Shown: positions 7,024 through 16,518, counted from the stretch's first letter. The stretch is 64,000 nt of DNA from Aestuariivita sp049276915 (GCF_049276915.1 NZ_JBASXK010000072.1:1-64000); one strand, 5' to 3'. Program-made: numbers and translations. The notes: a model not told the origin generated them from the letters alone.

Positions 7024-8796
7024 GTGACAATGGATCAGATCATCCTTTTCAGCCTGTTTGGTACGGTGTTCGTCCTGCTGGTCTGGGGCAGGTTCCGATA
7101 CGACCTTGTGGCGTTTTCGGCGCTGATGGTGGGTGTGGTGCTGGGCGTCGTGCCTGTAGATGCGGCCTTTGCCGGGTTCGGCCATCCCGCGACTCTGGTG
7201 GTGGCGCTTGTTCTGATAGTCTCTGCCGGGCTGGTGCGCTCGGGGGCGGTTTTTCTGATCACGCGCACCTTGGTGGATTCCTCGCGCTCATTGGCGGGGC
7301 ATATCGCGCTGATGGGTGGAATCGGCGGTGTGTTGTCGGCTTTCATGAACAATGTCGCGGCCCTTGCGCTGCTGATGCCGGTGGATATTCAGACGGCACG
7401 CAAGGCGGGACGCAGCCCGGGTCTCAGCCTCATGCCCCTGTCCTTTGCGACAATCCTTGGCGGGATGGTCACGCTGATCGGCACCCCGCCCAACATCATC
7501 ATTGCCGCCATCCGCGAAGAGACCCTGGGCGCGCCGTTCAAGATGTTCGATTTCGCGCCCGTGGGCGGTGTCGCGGCGATTGCCGGGATGGCCTTTGTCG
7601 CTCTGGTGGGCTGGCGGTTCATTCCGACCCGCCAAACCGAAGTCGTGAGCGCAACTGCGCTGCAGGAGTACATTGCCGAACTGACCGTACCGCAGGACAG
7701 CAAGCACATCGGAAAGCGGATCGCCGAACTGGAAGAGACGGCCGAGAAAAACGATGTTGCGATCCTTGGACTCATCCGCGACGGCAAACGGATCTATGGG
7801 CGCGCCACCAACATGCGCCTGAAGGCCGGCGACAGTCTGGTGCTGGAGGCCGCGCCTGATGCGCTGGATGAGTTCCGCAGCGCCCTGTCTCTGGCGTTTT
7901 CCGATCAGCAGCGCCATGACACGCTGACCGCGGAAGGAGACGGTGTCGATATCGTCGAGATGGTCGCCACCGAAACCTCGCGGATCTCGGGCAAGACGGC
8001 GCAAAGCATCGGATTGGCGTGGCGTCAGCGCGCTGTTCTGATGGGCATCGCGCGGCGCGGCCGGAGCATCACCAAACAGGTGCGCAACACCCCCGTGGAA
8101 CCCGGCGACATCCTTCTGGTGCTGGTTCCCAGGGAGACGGGCGCAGATGTCACGGATTGGCTGGGCTGCCTGCCACTGGCCGAACGGGGCTTGTCGGTCA
8201 CCGCGGATGAAAAAGTGTGGCTGGCCATCGGGTTCTTTGCCGCTGCGGTCATCGCCGCCAGCCTGGGGCTGATCTATTTGCCGGTGGCTCTGGGGCTTGT
8301 TGTGGTTGCCTATGTGCTGGCGCGGATCGTGCCCTTGTCCGAGCTTTATACCCATATCGAATGGCCTGTGGTCGTGCTGCTGGGGTCGATGATCCCGCTG
8401 GGGGCGGCTCTGGAAACATCGGGCGGCACCGCATTGATCGCCAACAGCCTGATATCACTGACCGAGGGCCTGCCTGCATGGGCAATCCTGACGGTTCTGA
8501 TGGTGGTGACCATGACTCTGTCGGATGTGTTGAACAACACCGCCACGGCCATTGTCGCCGCCCCAGTCGGCATCACCATGGCGCAAAGCCTGGGCGTGTC
8601 CCCTGACCCGTTCCTGATGGCGGTGGCCGTCGCTGCTTCGGCGGCATTCCTGACACCCATCGGGCACAAGAACAACACGCTCATTCTGGGGCCTGGCGGC
8701 TATGAGTTTGGCGATTACTGGCGTCTGGGGATCTGCGTCGAGATCATCGTGATCGCCACGGCGATTCCCATGATCCTGATCGTCTGGCCGCTTTGA
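7024..8796 (+). CDS. SLC13-family permease with RCK_C domains
   Basis: This is a 590-aa inner-membrane carrier of the divalent anion:sodium symporter (SLC13) group, whose substrates include dicarboxylates, citrate and sulfate. It has about six N-terminal helices, a soluble insert (residues ~210-390) with two TrkA-C/RCK_C-like parts (IAELEETAEKNDVAILG, RAVLMGIARRGRSI), then about six more helices. The family motif is visible twice: SAFMNNVAALALLMP with LIGTPPNII, and SDVLNNTATAIVAAP with LTPIGHKNN. The start is GTG at 7024 or ATG at 7030; no strong ribosome site decides. A second, diverged relative is at 12263-14041. The transported anion is unknown. Confidence 0.88.
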   Translation: MTMDQIILFSLFGTVFVLLVWGRFRYDLVAFSALMVGVVLGVVPVDAAFAGFGHPATLVVALVLIVSAGLVRSGAVFLITRTLVDSSRSLAGHIALMGGIGGVLSAFMNNVAALALLMPVDIQTARKAGRSPGLSLMPLSFATILGGMVTLIGTPPNIIIAAIREETLGAPFKMFDFAPVGGVAAIAGMAFVALVGWRFIPTRQTEVVSATALQEYIAELTVPQDSKHIGKRIAELEETAEKNDVAILGLIRDGKRIYGRATNMRLKAGDSLVLEAAPDALDEFRSALSLAFSDQQRHDTLTAEGDGVDIVEMVATETSRISGKTAQSIGLAWRQRAVLMGIARRGRSITKQVRNTPVEPGDILLVLVPRETGADVTDWLGCLPLAERGLSVTADEKVWLAIGFFAAAVIAASLGLIYLPVALGLVVVAYVLARIVPLSELYTHIEWPVVVLLGSMIPLGAALETSGGTALIANSLISLTEGLPAWAILTVLMVVTMTLSDVLNNTATAIVAAPVGITMAQSLGVSPDPFLMAVAVAASAAFLTPIGHKNNTLILGPGGYEFGDYWRLGICVEIIVIATAIPMILIVWPL

Positions 8797-8908
8797 CAAG
8801 AACAGACGGACCAGGCTGAGACCTTTGATGCCGGCAGGTGCGGACTTGTGGACAAGACTAGACCCTGTCCTGTTTTCAAGGCCTTAGGGCGGAAAGCTCA
8901 AGAACCGA

Positions 8909-10567
8909 TCAGGCAATGGCTTCGGACCGTCCCGCGTTGCGGCCCGAGAACAGGCAGCCGCCCAGAAACGTCCCTTCAAGCGCGTTATAGCCATGATACC
9001 CGCCGCCGCCGAACCCCGCGACTTCTCCAGCCGCGAAGAGGCCCGGCACCACCTGCCCGTCTGCGCCGATCATCTGGCTGTCGAGATTGGTCTGCAATCC
9101 TCCCAATGTCTTGCGGGTCAGGATATGCAGCCTGACCGCGATTAGCGGTCCATTGGCCGGATCTAGGAACTTGTGAGGTTTGGCGGTGCGCACGATGCGA
9201 TCCCCGCGATACTGGCGCGCGGCATTGATCGCATTGACCTGAACATCCTTGGCGAACGGGTTGTCGATCTGTGCATCGCGCGCTTCGATCTGGGCGCGCA
9301 GTCTGGCCTCGTCAATCAGATTGCCGCCGGCGATCTGGTTCATGCCACGCACCAGACCTGCCAGGTCATTGGCGACGACGAAATCCTCGCCCTTGTCCTT
9401 GAACGCTTCGACTGGGGGCGTGGCCTTGCTACCTGACAGAATGCGTTGGCGGATCACGTCCTTCCATGATTTCCCCGTAAAATCAGGGTTTTGCTCGGAT
9501 CCGGACAGGGCGAATTCTTTTTTGATGACCTTCTGGGTCAAGACGAACCAGCTGTAGTCATGACCTGTCTCAAGGATCGCCTTCAGCGTCGAGAGGCTGT
9601 CAAAACCCGGCAAGGCCGGGGGCGCGAAACGGTTGCCCATCGCGTCAAACCACATCGAAGAGGGCCCGGGCAGAATGCGGATGCCGTGACCGGGCCAGAT
9701 TGGATCCCAGTTCTTGACGCCTTCGGTGTAATGCCACATCCGATCCCCGTTGATCAGATGCCCGCCCGCATGGCGCGCGATGTCGATCATGCGCCCGTCC
9801 ACATGGGCCGGAACACCTGCGATCATGTCCTTGGGCGCAGGTCCCAGGCGTTCCTCGGGCCAGGATTTGCGCACCATCTCGAAGTTACCGCCGATGCCTC
9901 CCGAACTCACGATGACCGAAGGTGCCAAGATCTCGAACTCGCCGATGGCGTCGCGATTGGTTTGCTGGCCACGGGCGGCCTGATCTTCGTGCAGAAGCGT
10001 GCCGGACACTCCGGTGGCAGCGCCATTTTTCATAATGATACGGTCAACTTGGTGACGAAACTTCAGGCTGATGCGTCCAGCTTTGACATGGGCGCGCACC
10101 CGCGCCTCGAAGGGCTCCATCGTGCCCGGTCCCGTGCCCCAGGTGATGTGGAAGCGCGGCACGGAATTGCCATGCCCATCGGCAAAGGATCCGCCCCGTT
10201 CGGCCCAGCCGACAATCGGAAACCAGCGCATGCCCATGCCGTGCAGCCAGCTGCGCATCTCGCCTGCGGCGAAGTCGAGATAGGCCTCGGCCCATTTGCG
10301 CGGCCAGTGATCTTCGTCGCGATCAAAGCCTGCGCTGCCCATCCAGTCCGACCGCGCAAGCGCGTGGCTGTCGCGGATGCCCATGCGGCGTTGCTCGGGG
10401 GTGTCGATCATAAAGAGACCGCCAAGGGACCAGAACGCCTGCCCACCAAGGTTTTGCGGGCCTTCCTGATCCAGCAGGATCACCGATTTGCCGCGATCTC
10501 CAAGTTCGGCTGCGGCGACCAGGCCGGCAAGCCCGCCGCCGACGATGATGACATCTGCGCTGTCCAT
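8909..10567 (-). CDS. FAD-binding dehydrogenase (KSTD/fumarate reductase-like)
   Basis: The 552-aa product is a cytoplasmic flavoprotein of the FAD-binding_2 class, the fold of 3-ketosteroid dehydrogenase and fumarate reductase. The dinucleotide motif VGGGLAGLVAAAELGDRG lies at the N-terminus. The C-terminal FAD contact is GLFAAGEVAGFGGGGYHGYN. Such members are usually annotated only as FAD-binding dehydrogenases, and the substrate is not evident here. The start at 10567 has GGGAGG eight bases upstream; the open frame extends about 220 bp further without similarity. The gene is divergent from a SAF-domain oxidoreductase, with an operator-like inverted repeat between them, so the two may share regulation. 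Confidence 0.87.
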   Translation of the reverse strand: MDSADVIIVGGGLAGLVAAAELGDRGKSVILLDQEGPQNLGGQAFWSLGGLFMIDTPEQRRMGIRDSHALARSDWMGSAGFDRDEDHWPRKWAEAYLDFAAGEMRSWLHGMGMRWFPIVGWAERGGSFADGHGNSVPRFHITWGTGPGTMEPFEARVRAHVKAGRISLKFRHQVDRIIMKNGAATGVSGTLLHEDQAARGQQTNRDAIGEFEILAPSVIVSSGGIGGNFEMVRKSWPEERLGPAPKDMIAGVPAHVDGRMIDIARHAGGHLINGDRMWHYTEGVKNWDPIWPGHGIRILPGPSSMWFDAMGNRFAPPALPGFDSLSTLKAILETGHDYSWFVLTQKVIKKEFALSGSEQNPDFTGKSWKDVIRQRILSGSKATPPVEAFKDKGEDFVVANDLAGLVRGMNQIAGGNLIDEARLRAQIEARDAQIDNPFAKDVQVNAINAARQYRGDRIVRTAKPHKFLDPANGPLIAVRLHILTRKTLGGLQTNLDSQMIGADGQVVPGLFAAGEVAGFGGGGYHGYNALEGTFLGGCLFSGRNAGRSEAIA

Positions 10568-10628
10568 CTTCTGCCCTCCCGTCGGGATGCCCGTTCGGCA
10601 CCTCAAACGCATTGATGGTGAAATTGAC

Positions 10629-10667
10629 CGTTTTGTACCTGTTCTGACAGGTGGTTTGTACAAAACG
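10629..10667. promoter_or_regulatory. Inverted repeat between divergent oxidoreductase genes
   Basis: CGTTTTGTAC (10629-10638) is repeated inverted as GTACAAAACG (10658-10667), a perfect 10-bp pair with centres about 29 bp apart. A smaller pair CCTGT/ACAGG is nested inside, and the right half contains the palindrome TTTGTACAAA. The TTGT...ACAA pattern resembles GntR-family operators. It lies 62 bp upstream of the dehydrogenase start and 184 bp upstream of the SAF-domain gene. No regulator gene is adjacent. Confidence 0.6.
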
Positions 10668-10850
10668 ATAGGGGGCATTGAGGGCCCCTGGCAATCATGA
10701 CGCCGCGACCGGGGCCGGATTCGCGCGCATGTTCGGTATCGGCTACGGCTTGACCTCACCCTGGATACCGGTGACCTTCCGCGTCGCATGCGACGCGGGT
10801 TCTGATACGGATTGAACGCAGAAGGATCGCGCCTTCACAGGGAGAAGACC

Positions 10851-12185
10851 ATGGGCCTTTACGAGCAACTTCAAGAACACCAGGAACAGGAAAACCCCCT
10901 GCGCGTCGGCGTCATCGGTGCGGGGAAATTCGGAACGATGTTCCTGGCTCAGGCCCTGCGCATTCCCGGCGTTCATGTCGTGGGTGTCGCCGACCTGCGG
11001 ATCGATGTTGCAAAATCCAACATGGTTTACGCCGGCTGGTCCGCCGAACAGATCGAAGCCTCATCGCTGGACATGGCGCTCTTGTCCGGTGCGACCCATG
11101 TCGGGCAGGACGCGATGGCGATGATCAATCACCACGGGATCGAGATCATCATCGAATGCACCGGCAACCCGGTGATCGCGGTGGATCACGCGCTGGCGTG
11201 CTTTGCTGCCGGCAAGCATGTCATCTCGGCCACGGTCGAGGCGGACGCGGTCTGCGGTGCCGCGCTTGTGGCCCGGGCAAAGGCGGCGGGTGTCATCTAT
11301 AGCCAGGCTTACGGCGATCAGCCCGCCATGACGGTCGAGCTGGTAGATTGGGCGCGCACCTGCGGCTTTGAGGTTGCCGCCGCCGGACGTGGCCACAAGT
11401 GGAAGCCGGAATACCGCTTTTCCACGCCGGATACGGTCTGGCAATATTGGGGCGTCACCGCAGAAAAGGCCGAACGCGGCCGGTTGAACCCCAAGATGTT
11501 CAACAGCTTTCTGGACGGCACCAAACCGGCCATTGAAAGTGCAGCGATTTCCAATGCCACGGGGCTGAATGCGCCCACCCACGGGCTGACATACCCTTCG
11601 GGCGCAATCGACGATATCGCAAGCCTGATGCGTCCGCGCAGCGCGGGCGGCGTGCTCGAGGACAGCGGCATGGTCGAGGTCATCTCGAGTTTTGCGCCAG
11701 ATGGGTCGATGATTGCGAATGATATTCGTCAGGGCGTGTGGGTCGTGGTCAAGGCAACATCGGACTATGTCAGGAACTGCTTTGAGGAATACATGGTCTC
11801 GACCGACGACAGCGGCCTTTACTACTGCAACTTCAAACGCTTTCATCTGATCGGACTGGAGCTGGGTTTGTCCGTTGGATCGGTCGGGATCCGCAAGGAA
11901 GCCACCGGTACCAGCAAGGAGTTCCGCTCGGATGTCGTGGCGGTCTCGAAGAAAGACCTGAAGGCGGGCGAGATACTGGACGGTGAAGGCGGCTATTGCG
12001 TTGCGGGTCAATTGCGCCCCAGCCGGATTTCAGTGCCGATGCGCGCCCTGCCCCTGGGACTGACCGGCGAGATCAAGCTGATCCGGGATGTGCCTGTCGA
12101 TACCATCCTCACCTATGATGACGTCGAGATCGATGAAAGCCTCAATGCCGTCAAGCTGCGCCGGGACTGCGAGGCGATGGTCTAG
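10851..12185 (+). CDS. NAD(P)-dependent oxidoreductase with SAF domain
   Basis: This 444-aa protein joins a homoserine-dehydrogenase-like Rossmann domain (VGVIGAGKFGTMFLAQAL at residues ~21-38, then VADLRID) to a C-terminal SAF domain (KKDLKAGEILDGEGGYCVAG). The group is usually annotated as a SAF-domain or homoserine-dehydrogenase-like oxidoreductase of undefined substrate. No signal peptide is seen. The ATG at 10851 is preceded by GGGAGAAG; an in-frame TTG at 10812 opens the frame but has no support. Its divergent partner is a FAD dehydrogenase, which suggests a shared catabolic or redox route. The substrate is not readable. Confidence 0.85.
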   Translation: MGLYEQLQEHQEQENPLRVGVIGAGKFGTMFLAQALRIPGVHVVGVADLRIDVAKSNMVYAGWSAEQIEASSLDMALLSGATHVGQDAMAMINHHGIEIIIECTGNPVIAVDHALACFAAGKHVISATVEADAVCGAALVARAKAAGVIYSQAYGDQPAMTVELVDWARTCGFEVAAAGRGHKWKPEYRFSTPDTVWQYWGVTAEKAERGRLNPKMFNSFLDGTKPAIESAAISNATGLNAPTHGLTYPSGAIDDIASLMRPRSAGGVLEDSGMVEVISSFAPDGSMIANDIRQGVWVVVKATSDYVRNCFEEYMVSTDDSGLYYCNFKRFHLIGLELGLSVGSVGIRKEATGTSKEFRSDVVAVSKKDLKAGEILDGEGGYCVAGQLRPSRISVPMRALPLGLTGEIKLIRDVPVDTILTYDDVEIDESLNAVKLRRDCEAMV

Positions 12186-12186
12186 C

Positions 12187-12202
12187 CCGGGGCAGTCCCC
12201 GG
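12187..12202. terminator. GC-rich hairpin after SAF oxidoreductase
   Basis: CCGGGG (12187-12192) and CCCCGG (12197-12202) form a 6-bp stem with a 4-base loop directly after the stop codon at 12185. No T-run follows. It lies between convergent genes and may slow or end transcription from either side. Confidence 0.4.
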
Positions 12203-12262
12203 CGGTTGACCTTTCGCCAGCGCCGGGGGCCCTGATCTTGTCCAAAGCCCCGGGGCATGTCT

Positions 12263-14041
12263 TCAGAGCGGCCAGATGAAGGGGATGATGGCCGAGGCCA
12301 GCACCCCGATGCTGAGGTTCAGCGGGATGCCGACGCGCATGAAATCGGTAAAGCGATATCCGCCGGGCCCATAGACCAGCATATTGGTCTGATACCCGAT
12401 GGGCGTTGCAAATGATGCCGAAGCGGCCACCATCACCGCCACCACCAGCGGGCGCGGATCAATGCCCAGCGCCGTCGCGAGGCCGATGGCGATGGGGGTG
12501 ACGACCACGGCCACGGCATTGTTGGAGACCAGTTCGGTCAGAACCGAGGTCAGCAGATAGATCGCCCAGATGATCAGGAACGGCGGCAGGTTTGCGACAT
12601 AAGGGGCCAGCGCCTCGACGATCAAACGCACCGCCCCCGAGGCTTCGAGAGCAGCCCCCACGGCAAGCATCGAAAAGATCAACGCCAGAAGCCGCCCGTC
12701 AACAAAGGAAAAGGCCTCATCCGCGTCGATGCAGCGGGTCAGCAGGACAATCGCCACAGCCAGGATCGACAGGAAAAAGATCGGCGCGACCCCCAGGGCC
12801 GCCAGGACCACGATCCCCGCGAGGGCAGCCAGCGCAATCGGGGCCTGCCCGCGGCGGTATTCACGCTCGGAGGGGTGCGAGACATCCGCCATGTCCATTT
12901 CCGCGGCAAGGCGCTGGATATCGCCCGGTGCACCTTCCAGCAGCAGCGTATCGCCGACGCGCACAACCAGGTCATCAAGCTGGCGCCCGATGTTCTGGTT
13001 GCGCCGGTGCATGGCCAGCACATAGACGCCGAACCGCCGCCGGATGCGCAGGGACCCAAGGCTGCGCCCCACCATCTTGCAGCCCGGCGTGATCAGCACT
13101 TCGACGGTTGTTGTCTCGACAGCCGATACCTGATCCACGCGCTTGAGCGATTTGTTGCGCTGCAGGCTCAGCAATTCGGCCATGCGCGTGCGCAGCACCA
13201 CCCGATCGCCGACCTGAAGCTCGACGCCCTGCAGATTGCGCCTGAGCGACACATCGCCCCGCACCACGTCGATCAGACGCACGCCTTCGCGTTTGAAAAG
13301 CTGCACGCCCAGCACCTCGCGCCCGATCAGGTTGGACTCCGGCGGGATGACGGCCTCGGTAAAGAACTTCATCTGCGAGCGATCACTCAGCAGGGTCGCC
13401 ATGCTGTCGCGATCCGGCAGAAGGCGCGGACCTACAAAGCGCATATAGATCATGCCCCAGGCGACCAGAACGATGCCCAGCGGCGTGACTTCGAAAATCG
13501 TGAACGGAGCCAGGCCCTGGGCGCGCGCCACACCATCCACCAGCAGGTTGGTCGATGTCCCGATCAGGGTCAGTGTGCCCCCCAGAATGGCCCCATAGCT
13601 GAGCGGAATCAGCAACTTGCTGGCCGACACGCCCAATGTGCGCGCAAGCTGAACAAAGACCGGGATCATCACCACCACCACCGGCGTGTTGGACACGACC
13701 GCCGACGCCAGCACCACGAAACCCATCAACAGCGCAATGGCCAGTTTCGGATTTGTGCCGGCCTGTCTTTCCGCCTGTCTTGTGAACGCGTTAAGCGCCC
13801 CGGTGCGCACCAGTGCGCCCATGATGATGAACATCGCCGCAATCGTCCAGGGTGCGGGGTTGGACAACACCTGCAAGCCCGCCTCATAGGGCAGGACACC
13901 CAGCACCAGCATCATCGCAACGCCGCTGAGGGCGACCACTTCGGTGGGGAAGGTTTCGCGCAGGAACAGCACGAACATGCCCGCCACGATGGACAGGGTG
14001 ACAATCGCCGCCGTGGTCTCGCTCAGTTCAAGAAAACCCAT
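12263..14041 (-). CDS. SLC13-family permease with TrkA-C domains
   Basis: A 592-aa inner-membrane anion carrier of the same broad family as the one at 7024-8796 but clearly diverged. N-terminal helices hold SNTPVVVVMIPVFVQ and LTLIGTSTNLLVDG. A soluble middle (residues ~210-400) has two TrkA-C-like repeats (LIGREVLGVQLFKREGVRLI, KMVGRSLGSLRIRRRFGVYV). The C-terminal helices contain TELVSNNAVAVVVTP and ATPIGYQTNMLVYGPGGY. The start at 14041 gives the N-terminus MGFLELSETTAAIV; the frame is open 96 bp further upstream, into the eamA gene. It follows that gene by 22 bp on the same strand. The substrate is unknown; sulfate or dicarboxylate are family possibilities. Confidence 0.87.
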   Translation of the reverse strand: MGFLELSETTAAIVTLSIVAGMFVLFLRETFPTEVVALSGVAMMLVLGVLPYEAGLQVLSNPAPWTIAAMFIIMGALVRTGALNAFTRQAERQAGTNPKLAIALLMGFVVLASAVVSNTPVVVVMIPVFVQLARTLGVSASKLLIPLSYGAILGGTLTLIGTSTNLLVDGVARAQGLAPFTIFEVTPLGIVLVAWGMIYMRFVGPRLLPDRDSMATLLSDRSQMKFFTEAVIPPESNLIGREVLGVQLFKREGVRLIDVVRGDVSLRRNLQGVELQVGDRVVLRTRMAELLSLQRNKSLKRVDQVSAVETTTVEVLITPGCKMVGRSLGSLRIRRRFGVYVLAMHRRNQNIGRQLDDLVVRVGDTLLLEGAPGDIQRLAAEMDMADVSHPSEREYRRGQAPIALAALAGIVVLAALGVAPIFFLSILAVAIVLLTRCIDADEAFSFVDGRLLALIFSMLAVGAALEASGAVRLIVEALAPYVANLPPFLIIWAIYLLTSVLTELVSNNAVAVVVTPIAIGLATALGIDPRPLVVAVMVAASASFATPIGYQTNMLVYGPGGYRFTDFMRVGIPLNLSIGVLASAIIPFIWPL

Positions 14042-14063
14042 CTGCGTTCCGATGCATGATTTT

Positions 14064-14993
14064 TCAGCGGCCAGTTTCGTCCAGCTTGACAGGTACGGCA
14101 AGCGCCGGGGTCCGTCGCGGCTGAACCAGAAAGACACCGGCCAGGATCAGGCCGGCGGCGAGCCAGAAATAGGGAGAATAGCTTTCGGACAAGATCACCA
14201 TGGCCCAGAATATGCCGGTTGCGGTAACCGCATATCCCACCTGTGCGGTGAAAACCGAACCGGCGCGCCCCACCAGCCATACATATGTGGCATAGATCAC
14301 CGCATGGATAAGTGAAGAGGCGATCAGCGCGACTTCGGGCGCGCCATAGGGGCGGATCGGGTTGATGAAGGCACCGGTGCCCAGCGCCAGCGGGCACACG
14401 ATGACCATGCCGACAAGCGAGGCCCCCAGAATAACCTGGATGGCGTCCAGACCGCCCAGACCCCAGCGCGCGACATAGTTCCCCTCGAAGGCGTAAAACA
14501 CCACCGCGATCATCGACACCGCCACCCAGGGCAGCATGGCAGGATCGGGCAGGCTTGCCCTGGGCAGAACCAGCACCAACACTCCGATCAGCCCGAGGCA
14601 AAGGCCGGCAAAGCGGCGCGGCTCGAACCGCTCCAGGCTCAGCAACAGGGCGATGGGAAAGGCCGCCATCGGCACCAGCGACATCAGCACCGATTGCACG
14701 CCCGCGGGCAGATGGATCAGCGCCTGATAGGACGCGGCATTGGGCACGACGGTGCCGATCAGCGCGATCACCGCATATACACGCAAGGCCGCCGGCGTGA
14801 GCGACAGCCTGCGCCCCCTGATCGCGCAATACGCGCCAAGCACGAAAGCCGAAATCAACAGTTGCCAGAAGATCAGGCCGAAATGGCGATACCCGGTGCT
14901 GACGGCAATCTTGGACAAGGGTTGCGTCAACCCCCAGCCGGCCCCCATGATCAGCAGGACGCCGGTGAAGAACACCAGCTCCCTGCGGCTCAC
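14064..14993 (-). CDS. EamA/DMT-family transporter
   Basis: This 309-aa protein has about ten hydrophobic segments arranged as two EamA repeats, the layout of drug/metabolite exporters (RhaT/YdcZ type) in the inner membrane. The opening MGAGWGLTQPLSKIAV and the mid-protein PRRFAGLCLGLIGVLVLVLP are typical. Its ATG overlaps the stop of the upstream phosphoesterase gene by four bases (ATGA), so the two are translationally coupled and form an operon that probably continues into the SLC13 permease. The substrate cannot be assigned. Confidence 0.87.
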   Translation of the reverse strand: MSRRELVFFTGVLLIMGAGWGLTQPLSKIAVSTGYRHFGLIFWQLLISAFVLGAYCAIRGRRLSLTPAALRVYAVIALIGTVVPNAASYQALIHLPAGVQSVLMSLVPMAAFPIALLLSLERFEPRRFAGLCLGLIGVLVLVLPRASLPDPAMLPWVAVSMIAVVFYAFEGNYVARWGLGGLDAIQVILGASLVGMVIVCPLALGTGAFINPIRPYGAPEVALIASSLIHAVIYATYVWLVGRAGSVFTAQVGYAVTATGIFWAMVILSESYSPYFWLAAGLILAGVFLVQPRRTPALAVPVKLDETGR

Positions 14994-15802
14994 GGAGCGG
15001 CCTCCTGCAAACGCCCTCCGACGCGCACCATGGCAATGGATTTCGCCAGACCCGAGCGGTCCTCGGTCTCGACAAAGACGCCCGACAGGGTCGCCTCACC
15101 CAGGGCCGGGTTGAAGCGCGCCTTCGGCATCCCGGTGATGAAGCGGCGGAGGGGTTCTTCCTTGTCCATGCCGATGACCGAATTGTAATCGCCACACATC
15201 CCGGCATCACTGAGATAGGCGGTACCGCCAGGCAGGATCTGCGCATCGGCGGTGGGCACATGGGTATGGGTTCCCACAACCAGGCTGACGCGGCCATCAC
15301 AATAGTGCCCCATCGCCATTTTCTCCGAGGTGGCCTCGCAATGCATATCGACAATCGCGGCCTGCACCATGCCGCCGGGCGGATGGGCTTTGAGCACCGG
15401 CTCCAGCGCCGAAAAGGGATCATCAAAGGGCCGCTTCATGAACACCTGGCCCAGCACCTGCGCCACCAGCACCTTGCGCCCGCCAGGCGCGTCAAACACC
15501 CGGTAGCCGCGCCCCGGTGCCCCCTTGGCATAGTTCAGAGGCCGCAGAATGCGCAGGTCCTGCCCGATGGCCTGCATCATGTCCTTCTGGTCAAACGCAT
15601 GATCGCCCAGCGTGACGCAATCGGCACCGGCATCGAACAGCCCCTTGGCGTGTTCGCCGGACAGACCCATGCCATTGGTTGCGTTCTCGCCATTGACGAT
15701 CACGAAATCCAGCCGCCAGTCCCGGCGCAACCGCGGCAGATGCGTGGCCACCCCGGTGCGGCCCGATCGGCCCATCACATCGCCCAGAAACAGAATTCTC
15801 AT
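14990..15802 (-). CDS. YmdB-like metallophosphoesterase (TIGR00282)
   Basis: The 270-aa product belongs to the TIGR00282/YmdB group of dinuclear-metal phosphodiesterases; YmdB of Bacillus hydrolyses 2',3'-cyclic nucleotides. Metal-site motifs are LGDVMGRSGR at the N-terminus, NGENATNGMGL, LGDHAFDQKDM and GTHTHVPTADAQI. It has no signal peptide and should be cytoplasmic. The start at 15802 gives MRILFLGDV, the usual family N-terminus; a frame start 36 bp upstream adds unrelated residues. It overlaps the EamA transporter gene by four bases. Confidence 0.9.
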   Translation of the reverse strand: MRILFLGDVMGRSGRTGVATHLPRLRRDWRLDFVIVNGENATNGMGLSGEHAKGLFDAGADCVTLGDHAFDQKDMMQAIGQDLRILRPLNYAKGAPGRGYRVFDAPGGRKVLVAQVLGQVFMKRPFDDPFSALEPVLKAHPPGGMVQAAIVDMHCEATSEKMAMGHYCDGRVSLVVGTHTHVPTADAQILPGGTAYLSDAGMCGDYNSVIGMDKEEPLRRFITGMPKARFNPALGEATLSGVFVETEDRSGLAKSIAMVRVGGRLQEAAP

Positions 15803-15861
15803 GTCATCCCACGTAAAGCGGCCATGCCATCCGGGCAAGCCGGGAAATCACCGGCCCCCTC

Positions 15862-15914
15862 TCTTTCTGGTCTGAAATACCCCGGGGGAGGCGCAGCCGG
15901 GGGCAGAGCCCCCG
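15862..15914. repeat. Intergenic repeat copy A with G/C hairpin
   Basis: TCTTTCTGGTCTGAAATACC (15862-15881) followed by CCGGGGGAG is the reverse complement of a stretch at 49970-49999, with a related copy near 46688. Next to it GGGGGC (15899-15904) and GCCCCC (15908-15913) form a short hairpin. It sits between the phosphoesterase and gapR genes, where transcription of gapR would end. Confidence 0.65.
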
Positions 15915-15925
15915 TGATCCCGCCC

Positions 15926-16186
15926 TCAGCGCATGCCCAAGGCTTCCTTGTACATCTCCAACACCGCCTCTTCTTCTGCGATATCGTCGGAATCGCGCTT
16001 GCGCAGGGCGATCACCTTTCGCATGACGCGGGTGTCATAGCCGCGGCCCTTGGCTTCGGCCATGACCTCTTTCTGCTGATCAGCGATGTCCTTTTTCTCG
16101 GCCTCCAGCCGTTCGAAACGTTCGATGAACTGACGCAGCTCATCTGCGGTAACGCGGTAGGTGGCATCGGTGGAGGTATCGGACAT
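15926..16186 (-). CDS. gapR: GapR-like nucleoid protein (DUF2312)
   Basis: This 86-aa protein matches GapR, a small coiled-coil DNA-binding protein of alphaproteobacteria. In Caulobacter it binds overtwisted, AT-rich DNA ahead of replication and transcription machinery. The family core LRQFIERFERLEAEKKDIAD leads a long helix, followed by EVMAEAKGRGYDTRVMRKVI and a second helix ending MYKEALGM. Length and order are normal for the family. It is expressed separately: the upstream side holds the cobalamin riboswitch region and the downstream side a hairpin and repeat element. Confidence 0.93.
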   Translation of the reverse strand: MSDTSTDATYRVTADELRQFIERFERLEAEKKDIADQQKEVMAEAKGRGYDTRVMRKVIALRKRDSDDIAEEEAVLEMYKEALGMR

Positions 16187-16324
16187 GAAGCGGCTCCCAG
16201 AAAATCAGGTGACAGAGTGAAGCCCGTTCGTACCCGCGCGCGCCATGCGTCGCAAGACGCAGAATCACTCCGGCGCGTCGTTATCGCGCCTTGATAGAAC
16301 CTTGCAGCAGCGCTACGCATGAGT

Positions 16325-16510
16325 GGCTTTGGTTCGACGGGGCGACTCGTCGTTAAAGGGAACGTGGTGCGGCTGGTGACGGCCAACTCCATGACTGCCC
16401 CCGCAACTGTAGGCGGATAGCGAGGCCGGAACATGCCACTGTGTGCCCGATCGGGAAGCACGGGAAGGCCCGGTCAAGCGATGACCCGCAAGTCAGGAGA
16501 CCTGCCAGGG
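16325..16510 (+). ncRNA. Cobalamin (B12) riboswitch
   Basis: This leader has the conserved parts of the adenosylcobalamin aptamer: GGTTCGACGGGGCGACTCG at the 5' side, AAAGGGAACGTGGTGCGG, CCCCCGCAACTGTAGGCGG and the B12 box AGTCAGGAGACCTGCC ending at 16506. It lies 140 bp ahead of btuB and faces the same way. In the known family, cobalamin binding lowers expression of uptake genes. The ends are approximate. Confidence 0.95.
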
Positions 16511-16518
16511 CGCTCACC

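Noticed and set aside
8797..8908. Possible small gene between the SLC13 permease and the FAD dehydrogenase
   Set aside because: Only a convergent 112-bp gap; frames lack a ribosome site and protein-like composition.
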